From contig CALCHI010000044.1 in assembly GCA_937901285.1 (NCBI GenBank), positions 1-7,625 on the forward strand: a stretch of 7,625 nucleotides of DNA. The letters run 5' to 3'. This stretch comes from UBA8437 sp003445035 (GTDB taxonomy: Bacteria; Planctomycetota; Planctomycetia; Planctomycetales; Planctomycetaceae). The position numbers and the translations under genes were made by a program. The notes under the pieces were generated by a model. It saw nothing but the letters and a program-made list of their open reading frames with translations, made no database searches and was not told the DNA's origin. How positions within the stretch are numbered: the stretch's first letter is position 1; each line of letters begins with the position of its first letter. Shown one piece after another: positions 1 to 6,175 of the stretch.

Positions 1-193
1 GGCAACCCAGGCACAACCGCTTCAGGACCGGCTTGATGTCACGTGCGAACGTGACCGGTTTCGGCTCGTCGGCCACCACCGATCCGGCAACTCCCACGAT
101 CGCCCAGCAGGCGAAGCTCACCAGCCCAGCGAAACTCCGAAACGGAGACGCCTGGAAGGTGAGCGGACGAAGCTGGGTCGTGCGGCAGGACAT
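1..193 (-). CDS. Secreted planctomycete cytochrome C (PSCyt1) protein, N-terminal fragment, runs off left edge
   Basis: Reading leftward from an ATG at 193-191, the frame is open for 64 codons to the window edge. Residues about 21-41 form a hydrophobic signal segment (FAGLVSFACWAIVGV...) ending in SVVA-DEPKP, which looks like a signal peptidase I site. It is followed directly by VTFARDIKPVLKRLCLGC at 47-64. This is the conserved opening of the planctomycete PSCyt1 domain (consensus like FxxDIxPIL...CxxCH). The next codon starts with C, so it can complete the CXXCH heme-binding motif with His. In this phylum such an N-terminus usually precedes DUF1549 and DUF1553 domains, but WD40 and other fusions exist, so the rest is unknown. 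The protein should act outside the cytoplasmic membrane with covalently bound heme c. There is no strong Shine-Dalgarno motif; an in-frame TTG at 205 is an alternative start. A small membrane-protein ORF ends 83 nt upstream on the same strand. Confidence 0.8.
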   Translation of the reverse strand, partial: MSCRTTQLRPLTFQASPFRSFAGLVSFACWAIVGVAGSVVADEPKPVTFARDIKPVLKRLCLGC

Positions 194-276
194 GGACTCG
201 ATCAATTTCTTGGCGATGGATCGACGTGGTGAACGGCGACCTATCCTTCGACAACATCACAGCCGACGGTTCAATT

Positions 277-405
277 CTAGTCGTCCCTGCGTCGGTTGTT
301 GTTGTTGCTCAACATCCACAGGAACAGAATCAACATCCCCAGCGGCATTCCAAAGGCCGTCGGAGCATTGAAGTCGATCTCGGCCAGGATTGAAGAGAGC
401 ACCAC
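277..405 (-). CDS. Small single-pass membrane protein, 42 aa, unrecognised family
   Basis: The frame starts at GTG 405-403 and stops at TAG 279-277. The product opens with VVLSSILAEIDFNAPTAFG, continues with a hydrophobic stretch MPLGMLILFLWML (about residues 20-32), and ends in SNNNN followed by RRRDD. The basic tail predicts a single helix with the C-terminus in the cytoplasm. Three observations favour a real gene. GAGG lies 6 nt before the GTG. By hand count GC at third codon positions is about 81% (34 of 42) inside the frame but about 42% (8 of 19) in the 19 codons just upstream of the GTG. The protein also has a sensible membrane-protein layout. The second codon is also GTG and could be the start. 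It lies 83 nt upstream of the PSCyt1 gene on the same strand and may be co-transcribed with it. I do not recognise a family, and chance remains possible for so short a frame. Confidence 0.5.
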   Translation of the reverse strand: MVLSSILAEIDFNAPTAFGMPLGMLILFLWMLSNNNNRRRDD

Positions 406-653
406 TTGCGGCCTCGGCTCACGAGTTCGTGTCGAGAAAACAACTGAAGCAGCATTCGTCCTGATGAATTCAAGGTAGCAGAGTCGGACCCGGGCTGGAA
501 ACAGGTCTCCCGGCGAGTTCGCTGATCATGACGTAAGGTGCATGACCGGGTTGCTGGCCGTAAGATGTTCGCGCCCGACGCGGGTTCCCCAACATGCCAA
601 ACCGATCAGCTCGGTTCTGGCCGCTCTCCAAAACCGTATCCACGGGATGCCCC
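406..653. other. Divergent intergenic region without a recognised promoter
   Basis: This stretch separates the leftward small ORF/PSCyt1 genes from the rightward lipoprotein gene, so it should hold promoters for both directions. I see no convincing -35/-10 pair on either strand. Frames on both strands here have no recognisable protein features and overlap the lipoprotein start. A short inverted repeat, TCATG (526-530) and CATGA (541-545) separated by 10 nt, is the only operator-like element and is weak. The region is visibly less GC-rich around 420-480 than the flanking genes, as expected for a non-coding control region. Confidence 0.55.
412..415 (-). promoter_or_regulatory. Shine-Dalgarno site of the 42-aa ORF
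   Basis: GAGG on the minus strand lies 6 nt before the GTG at 405-403. This is ordinary ribosome-binding spacing and is the main reason for choosing the first of the two consecutive GTG codons. Confidence 0.4.
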
Positions 654-3212
654 ATGCCTGACACGACTCATCAACGATCATCGTGGAGTCTCCGCATGGT
701 CTTCCTGGCACTCGTGTCCGTCGGCATCGTGACCGGCTGCGGGAAGACCGTGGAGAACGTCCCGGTGGTCTCCTCCGCCGTGACACCTGCGACCGCTGCT
801 CCGGCCGGAACCGCGGCTGAAGTCACCTCCACGGCATCGGCTGCCGACGCGACGACCGAAAAGACGCAACGGCGAATCCTCCACGCCTGGGACGGCGTCA
901 CGATGTGGGCCACCATCCTGAACACCAACTACTACACCTCGCCCAACCGGGAAATCCCCAAACCGGCAGCGAAATTCAGCCAGCGGATTCTCGAGGAATT
1001 GGTCGACGAGGAAGCAGCTGCGAACGTCGACACGATCAGCTACTGCCTGTTCACCGCGTTCTGGAGTGACGTGCCGTCATCGAAGGTGACCGAGCTGTTT
1101 CCCTGGCGTCCGCCCGGGATGGACGAAGCCGGCGTGGACTGCCTGGAGGTGCTGATCGACCGCTGTCACCACCACGACATGCGGTTCATCGCCGACATCC
1201 GCATGAACGACCGACACGGCGGACCTCGCAAAGGGGCCGCGAAAGCGCACCCGGAGTGGGCGCTGCTGGGATCGGGAAACGACTTCGCCATCGAGGGCGT
1301 GCGGGAGGTGATGCTGACCTTCACCAGGGAGGTGCTCGATGCCTACGACGTCGATGGTGTCGAATACGACTACATGCGGTGGTGCCACATGTTCCAGCCC
1401 GGCCAGGGCAAGAAGAACGCCCACCTGCTGACCGACTTCACCCGGCGGACCCGAAAACTGCTGGATGAAGCGGCCCGGCGACGAGGATGCGATCGGCTGG
1501 CCCTGGGTGTGCGGGTGCCACAGAACATCTCCGAATGCGAGTACCTGGGATTCGACCTGGCGACCTGGATCAAGGAGGGCCTGGTCGACTACGTCGTGCC
1601 GTCGGACTTCTTTCACTCGGACTCCAACATGAAGACCGAGGATTTCGTGAAGCTGACCCAGGGGACCGACTGCAAGATCTACCCGGCGATTCACCCGATG
1701 ATCTCGATGGACGGGCCCAACGAACACTACCGCCTGATGACCCCGGCGAACTACCGGGCCGCGGCCCAGAACTTCTACGGCTTCGGAGCCGACGGCGTTT
1801 CCCCCTACAACCTCCAGCGGACGTTCAGCAGGCGGGCCACGGCTCACCGGTCCTCGTCCAGTGCGGCCGTCTTCTGGCCGGCAGCGCTCGGATGGCTGAG
1901 GGAACTCAGCCATCCCGAGGAGATCCAGCAGCGGGATCGCCACTACCTGTTCTACTCGATCTACAAGAAGCCGCGGAAATCGCCGACCGGGTTCTCCAAC
2001 GACGACAACATCTACCTGGACCGTGCCGACGAGGTCCTCGAAGGCCAACGCCGCTTCCGGATGGCAGAAGATTTCTCTGACACCGGCCTGCGGACGACCA
2101 TGCAATTCAAGGCCATCGGCCTGTCCCCCGACGATCGGCTGAAGATCCGTATCAACGATGCCGATGTCCCGATCGACTACATCAGTCGTGTGCACGACAA
2201 GAACGGCCAGAACGTCTACGAGGGAGACACGCTTCCTCCCTTCGACCTGTACGTGATCGACATGAACTGGGAGACCACCGGACGAAAGCAGCCGCTCAAC
2301 TTCGGTGACAACACGCTCTCGGTGCAGTTGATCCCGGCCAAGAGGACCACGGCACTCAAACCGTTCCGTTTTTTCGAAATGGTCCTGGGTGTGCAGGCCG
2401 ACGACGGGGGGGGCATCAGCAACGTGGACCTCAACGGATCTCTCGACGACTTCGCCGCCTGGTCACGAATCCTCAGCGATGAAGAGATCCGGGCGGTGCA
2501 CACCAACGGACTCCGCGGCACCGGAATTGGCTCTGCCGGTCCCAACAAGCCGAAATCGTCAAAGCTGGCCCGCGATCTCCAGGTGCTCTACGAATTCGAG
2601 CGGGCCGACGACATGGGCTGGAACAGCGCCAAGGGAGGCAAGTCCGCCAGCCAGACCGGGCCGGCGGGAGCCAGGGTCGTCCAGGACGTGAAGGCACCCC
2701 GGATCGGCAAGGGTGCGGGCGACTTTTCCGCCAACGACGCAACTCTCAAGGTCCACGCCGATGACATGCAACGGCTGATGCACGACGTGGCAGGTTCGTT
2801 GACCTTCTCGTGCTGGTTCAAGTCGTCATCCCGGGCGGCCAATCACACGATCTGGGGAATGTCCAACGTACCCATCCCCTCGCCCCTCTACAGCACCAAC
2901 GTCGCCAAGGCGATGCTGGCCACTTACCTGGTCGAGGTCTCGAAGCCACAGCGGGTCCTGCTGGGATTGGTCCGGCCCGGAGAAAACGAGAATGTCCGAT
3001 CGCAGGCACAAGTCATCGACGGCATGTGGCATCACCTGGCGGTGACGATCCAACAGGACTCCGCAGGCGGCCAGGTCACCGGCCGGGTGTTCATCGACGG
3101 AACACCCGGCAGCAAGGCGGTGCTCGGAAAGCAGGGCACCCGTCGCGGGATGCCGAAGGTGAGCATCGAGGAACTCGAATGCTACGTGTACGTGCGGAAC
3201 CCGAAGAAATGA
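654..3212 (+). CDS. Surface lipoprotein: glycoside-hydrolase-like TIM barrel (family 10-like) with C-terminal LamG region
   Basis: The chosen start gives 852 aa. Residues 1-29 form a lipoprotein signal with basic residues R8 and R14, a hydrophobic core, and the lipobox VTG-C29. An Ala/Thr-rich linker follows to about 75. Residues about 84-390 resemble the glycosyl-hydrolase-like 10 (GHL10) TIM-barrel proteins common in Planctomycetes and Verrucomicrobia. Landmarks are VDGVEYDYMRW (V233 to W243, with acidic E237 and D239 at a strand end), LGVRVP, GLVDYVVPSDFF and a late GADGVSPYNLQ. Residues 390-575 look like a beta-sandwich accessory segment. NGSLDDFAAWSRILSDEEI (594 on) is a LamG C-terminal signature. 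It is followed, not preceded, by a LamG body at 642-852 that includes MWHHLAVT at 791 and VFIDGT at 812. The likely role is binding or cleavage of an extracellular glycan; the substrate is unknown. ATG 654 is preferred over 594 (20 extra residues before the signal) and 696 (no basic n-region); GGGA lies 6 nt upstream of it. Confidence 0.78.
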   Translation: MPDTTHQRSSWSLRMVFLALVSVGIVTGCGKTVENVPVVSSAVTPATAAPAGTAAEVTSTASAADATTEKTQRRILHAWDGVTMWATILNTNYYTSPNREIPKPAAKFSQRILEELVDEEAAANVDTISYCLFTAFWSDVPSSKVTELFPWRPPGMDEAGVDCLEVLIDRCHHHDMRFIADIRMNDRHGGPRKGAAKAHPEWALLGSGNDFAIEGVREVMLTFTREVLDAYDVDGVEYDYMRWCHMFQPGQGKKNAHLLTDFTRRTRKLLDEAARRRGCDRLALGVRVPQNISECEYLGFDLATWIKEGLVDYVVPSDFFHSDSNMKTEDFVKLTQGTDCKIYPAIHPMISMDGPNEHYRLMTPANYRAAAQNFYGFGADGVSPYNLQRTFSRRATAHRSSSSAAVFWPAALGWLRELSHPEEIQQRDRHYLFYSIYKKPRKSPTGFSNDDNIYLDRADEVLEGQRRFRMAEDFSDTGLRTTMQFKAIGLSPDDRLKIRINDADVPIDYISRVHDKNGQNVYEGDTLPPFDLYVIDMNWETTGRKQPLNFGDNTLSVQLIPAKRTTALKPFRFFEMVLGVQADDGGGISNVDLNGSLDDFAAWSRILSDEEIRAVHTNGLRGTGIGSAGPNKPKSSKLARDLQVLYEFERADDMGWNSAKGGKSASQTGPAGARVVQDVKAPRIGKGAGDFSANDATLKVHADDMQRLMHDVAGSLTFSCWFKSSSRAANHTIWGMSNVPIPSPLYSTNVAKAMLATYLVEVSKPQRVLLGLVRPGENENVRSQAQVIDGMWHHLAVTIQQDSAGGQVTGRVFIDGTPGSKAVLGKQGTRRGMPKVSIEELECYVYVRNPKK

Positions 3213-3251
3213 GCTCCTGCCGTGCGAGGGCTGCAGAGGGCGGCTCGAGAA
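3213..3251. other. Convergent 39-nt gap between two stop codons
   Basis: The TGA of the lipoprotein gene (3210-3212) and the TGA of the phosphoesterase gene (3254-3252) face each other here. A weak imperfect inverted repeat (GAGC at 3211-3214 and GCTC at 3243-3246, with few inner pairs) has no T-tract on either side, so no intrinsic terminator can be called. Confidence 0.6.
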
Positions 3252-4727
3252 TCAGTCCACCGGCACCGGCACGTTGACAACTTCGAGCCGCCAGTCCCGG
3301 AATGACTTTCCGGTGTGCAGAATCCCGATCGTGTCGAACGCGTAGGAATTGCCCACGCCGTAGACACTGTCGGGGGCGACGTTGAGCGTCCAGACGGACC
3401 GGTCAGGAACCGGCCGCTTCCGACCCGTTTCGACGACGGATTTCAGGTCCTCGCGGCTGGCACCGGCCCGCCGCCTGTCGTCAGTGGCCTGCCAGTGCCG
3501 GAAGGTCCCGTTGGAAGCGATCAGCCGGTTCATCATGGCATTGGGAACGCTGGAATGCTGGTGCGCTCGGAAGACGGCCCGCAGCTTGGCCCGCCCGGCA
3601 CTGGCGTGTCCCAGCAGATAACTTGTCGACGACCGGCCGAAGACAAACGCGCCCCGTCGCGGGTCGTAGGACAGGGCCGGGTCGTTGGCGAACACCGAGT
3701 AATCGCTCCACATGAACCCGATCGTGGCCGGCACGGTCGGCGATCGAGGACGGAAATCCAGCATCTTCGTGTCGAGCTGCTGCTTCAACTTCGCGTCCGG
3801 TCTGTCCAGCCAGTCGGGATGATCGGCCAGGAAGCGGGCACGGGCCAGTTCTCCCAGCATCTGGAAACGCTGTCGGCCGGCCGAATTGAGCAGCGGCCGC
3901 GGATCGTAGCCGGGCTCCATGCCTCCGTGATTGCACTGAACGAAGTCGTTTCCGACGCCGGCATAAATCACCACCGGCAGGAAATCGTACATCCGCCAGA
4001 TCGACAGCGGCGTCGTGGTGCGGCCGTACTTGGCGCGAACCTCCCGCAGAAAACCGTACCTGGCCGTCAACTGAAAATCCTCATGATTTCCGCGAACGAA
4101 AAACACGCGATTGGGGTTGGCCAGTTTCAGCCGCAGCAACGTGTAGATCACCTCCACCCCGTATGCACCACGGTCGGTGTAGTCTCCCAGGAAGACCAGG
4201 TACGTGTTCGGCCGCCTGATCCGGAATCCCGACATGCGGCCGCTGCGGTTCAGCCACTCGAGAGTCGAAATGAACGAGCGAATGTCCCCGTGAAAATCGC
4301 CGTGGAAGATCATCTCCGAACCGGGTTCGGCCACCAGCTTCTGAGCGAAAGGCTGAAATCGAATCGCCGACCTCAGGAAGTAGGCACGACGTGTGTCGAA
4401 GAACTCCGCGGGATCGGGCTTCTCTCCGATCCAGTTCGGCAACTGGGAAATTTCGGCCTGCTTGGTGTGACCGAACAGTTTCTCCACCAGTTGTTGCACA
4501 ACCCGGAACTCTTTCAGGGGCAACTGGTCCTTTTCGGGAAACCGCCCCTTGAGCGTTCGGTTGGACGGTGTTTTCAGGCAGCGGGCCTTCCAGTCGCTGT
4601 AGCCGATCTCCTGGGCCGTTGCGGGAGCAGCCGCAACCAGGACAAGGGCTGCGAGCACCGCAAGCAGCGATCCGCACGAGGAGATCAAAGGGGCCGCCGG
4701 CCGAAAATTCTGAGGAATGCGATTCAT
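3252..4727 (-). CDS. Secreted PPP-family (PP1/PP2A-like) metallophosphoesterase
   Basis: The product has 491 aa. Residues 1-38 form a Sec signal peptide (hydrophobic LLAVLAALVLVAAA, cleavage after ATA38). The body carries the complete PPP phosphatase signature in order: GDFHGD (143-148), GDYTDRG (181-187), RGNHE (212-216), HGG (267-269), WSD (340-342), RRGAFVFG (357-364), RAHQ (387-390) and WTLNVAP (446-452, matching the family's TIFSAPN). The predicted two-metal ligands are D144, H146, D182, N214, H267 and H389. H215 with D185 would be the general acid pair, and R186 and R358 would bind phosphate. All are intact, so an active phosphomonoesterase, possibly a protein phosphatase, is expected in the periplasm or outside. 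Relative to PP1 it has about 10 extra residues between the first two motifs and about 45 between HGG and RAHQ. It is last in the operon: its ATG shares one base with the preceding stop, with GGAGAAGG about 10 nt upstream. The family call is strong; the substrate is unknown. Confidence 0.9.
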   Translation of the reverse strand: MNRIPQNFRPAAPLISSCGSLLAVLAALVLVAAAPATAQEIGYSDWKARCLKTPSNRTLKGRFPEKDQLPLKEFRVVQQLVEKLFGHTKQAEISQLPNWIGEKPDPAEFFDTRRAYFLRSAIRFQPFAQKLVAEPGSEMIFHGDFHGDIRSFISTLEWLNRSGRMSGFRIRRPNTYLVFLGDYTDRGAYGVEVIYTLLRLKLANPNRVFFVRGNHEDFQLTARYGFLREVRAKYGRTTTPLSIWRMYDFLPVVIYAGVGNDFVQCNHGGMEPGYDPRPLLNSAGRQRFQMLGELARARFLADHPDWLDRPDAKLKQQLDTKMLDFRPRSPTVPATIGFMWSDYSVFANDPALSYDPRRGAFVFGRSSTSYLLGHASAGRAKLRAVFRAHQHSSVPNAMMNRLIASNGTFRHWQATDDRRRAGASREDLKSVVETGRKRPVPDRSVWTLNVAPDSVYGVGNSYAFDTIGILHTGKSFRDWRLEVVNVPVPVD

Positions 4728-4729
4728 CA
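4725..4729 (-). other. TGATG stop/start overlap coupling DUF1501 and phosphoesterase genes
   Basis: On the minus strand the TGA of the DUF1501 gene (4729-4727) and the ATG of the phosphoesterase (4727-4725) share one base. GGAGAAGG at 4745-4738 provides a purine-rich site inside the upstream gene's end. This arrangement usually means translational coupling by terminating ribosomes. Confidence 0.85.
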
Positions 4730-6172
4730 GGCCAACACCTTCTCCACGACGTTTCCACCCACATCAGTCAGGCGAAAATCCCGGCCCTGGTGCCGGTAAG
4801 TCAGTCTCGTGTGATCCAGTCCCAGGCAATGCAGGATCGTAGCCTGCAGGTCATGGATGTGCACCCGGTCTTCGACGGCGTGATACCCCAGCTCATCGGT
4901 CCCGCCAACCACCTGGCCCCCCCGAACACCACCCCCGGCCATCAGCATCGTGAAACCGAACGGGTGATGGTCACGTCCCTGGTGCCCGGGAGAATTCCCG
5001 CGGCGGACCTCGTTCATCGGTGTCCGTCCGAACTCGCCTCCCCAGACCACCAGCGTGTCGTCGAGCAGGCCGCGCTGTTTCAGGTCCGTCAACAGGGCTG
5101 CCGCCGGCCGATCGGTCATCCGGCAGTCGACTTTCAGCAGCTTGTCGAGATCCAGGTGGTGGTCCCAGTCGGAATGAAACAACTGAACGAACCGAACTCC
5201 CCGCTCGATCATCCGCCGGGCCAGCAGACAATTCGTCCCGTACCACCGCGTCGTCTCGTCATTCAACCCGTACATCTCCAGTGTCGCCGCCGATTCATCG
5301 GAGAAGTCCAGCAGGTCCGGAGCTTCGGTCTGCATCCGGTAGGCCAGTTCGTAGGACGCGATGCGGGAAGAGATCTCACGATCCCGGGTCTCCTTCAGAC
5401 GCAGCTCATTGAGTCTCCGCACGGTGGCCACCCGGACCCGCTGGAACATTTCGCTGACCCCGGCCGGGTTCTCCAGGTGCAGGATCGGCTCACCCTTACT
5501 GCGGAACGCCACGCCGCGATAGGACGACGAGAGAAACCCGTTTGTCCACAGTGACGGTCCGACCAGCGAGGCCGGCTTGGAGTACGACGTCAACACCACG
5601 AAGGCCGGCATGTTCCGCGATTCGCTGCCCAGGCCGTAACTGACCCAGGCCCCCATGCTGGGATGACCGAACATCGGCGTTCCGCAGTTGAGCAACAGCT
5701 GACCGGGATGGTGGTTCGCCGTGTCGGTGACCATGCCCCGCAGCATGCACAGGTCGTCGGCATGACCGGCCAGGTGAGGCAACCGGTCAGAGAACTCCAT
5801 GCCACATTCACCGTGCCGTGAGAACGTCCGTGGCGTCGCCATCACCGTGGCACCGGCCTTGATGACCGGGTCGTTCAGTCCGGCCAGGAACGAGGCGGGG
5901 ACCGGCTTGCGGTGCAGTTGCTGCAAGCGGGGCTTGGGATCGAAGAGATCCAACTGGCTGGGTCCGCCGGACATATTAAGGAAGATCACGTTCCGGGCCT
6001 TCGCCGCGTGGTGCGGTTCCCGCGGCAGAAACGAATCGCCCTTTCCGGTGACCCCGGCGACCAAGCCGTCCTCGGCCAACAACCCCGTCAGAGCGGCCGT
6101 GCCGATTCCACAGGTGCCGTCGCGCAGGAACCGGCGACGGTCCTGGATGGCGAGGAGTTCTTCGGCCGTCAT
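4727..6172 (-). CDS. DUF1501 family protein, Tat-type leader
   Basis: The product has 481 aa, a usual length for the family. The N-terminus has DRRRFLRDG (11-19), a twin-arginine motif of the RRxFL type, followed by a mildly hydrophobic stretch (CGIGTAALTGLLA), so Tat export is likely. Diagnostic family blocks are NMSGGPSQLDLFDPKP (66-81), a NHHPGQLLLNCG region (153-164), FGHPSMGAWVSYGLG (168-182), WGGEFGRTP (377-385) and GRDHHPFGFTMLMAGGG (399-415). DUF1501 belongs to the alkaline-phosphatase/sulfatase superfamily, and the histidines and acidic residues in the last two blocks are plausible metal or phosphate ligands. No substrate is established for the family. It follows the DUF1553 gene by 3 nt, the standard planctomycete pairing, and overlaps the phosphoesterase gene by one base. 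The ATG is supported by the tight spacing and by the leader position; only a weak GGGA precedes it. Confidence 0.93.
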   Translation of the reverse strand: MTAEELLAIQDRRRFLRDGTCGIGTAALTGLLAEDGLVAGVTGKGDSFLPREPHHAAKARNVIFLNMSGGPSQLDLFDPKPRLQQLHRKPVPASFLAGLNDPVIKAGATVMATPRTFSRHGECGMEFSDRLPHLAGHADDLCMLRGMVTDTANHHPGQLLLNCGTPMFGHPSMGAWVSYGLGSESRNMPAFVVLTSYSKPASLVGPSLWTNGFLSSSYRGVAFRSKGEPILHLENPAGVSEMFQRVRVATVRRLNELRLKETRDREISSRIASYELAYRMQTEAPDLLDFSDESAATLEMYGLNDETTRWYGTNCLLARRMIERGVRFVQLFHSDWDHHLDLDKLLKVDCRMTDRPAAALLTDLKQRGLLDDTLVVWGGEFGRTPMNEVRRGNSPGHQGRDHHPFGFTMLMAGGGVRGGQVVGGTDELGYHAVEDRVHIHDLQATILHCLGLDHTRLTYRHQGRDFRLTDVGGNVVEKVLA

Positions 6173-6175
6173 GAT

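Noticed and set aside
294..312. GTT trinucleotide repeat
   Set aside because: It is explained by four consecutive AAC codons in the small minus-strand ORF and is too short to count as a tandem repeat array.
33..371. 112-codon plus-strand open frame at the left end
   Set aside because: It overlaps antisense the PSCyt1 fragment and the small membrane ORF, both better supported, and its product is low in order-promoting features.
440..472. TTGAAT on the minus strand (472-467) as a -35 box for the small ORF
   Set aside because: No TATAAT-like hexamer lies at 16-18 nt spacing.
526..545. TCATG/CATGA inverted repeat as an operator
   Set aside because: Five-base half sites are expected by chance in a region of this size, and no promoter can be placed next to them.
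470..664. 64-codon minus-strand open frame upstream of the small ORF
   Set aside because: It crosses the lipoprotein start region, has no motif or hydrophobic segment, and its Pro/Gly/Arg/Ser-rich make-up is typical of a chance frame in GC-rich DNA.
1077..2195. 372-codon minus-strand open frame
   Set aside because: It is antisense to the TIM-barrel part of the lipoprotein, rich in Val/Gly/His/Arg without any motif; a GC-bias shadow.
3211..3246. Possible bidirectional terminator between the convergent genes
   Set aside because: The inverted repeat is short and interrupted and lacks a T-tract on either side.
3315..4799. 494-codon plus-strand open frame
   Set aside because: It lies antisense across the phosphoesterase, whose motifs and signal peptide are unambiguous. 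The plus frame has no recognisable domain or leader and is a product of high GC at codon third positions.
4568..5554. 328-codon plus-strand open frame
   Set aside because: It is antisense to the DUF1501 gene and the end of the phosphoesterase, with no domain features.
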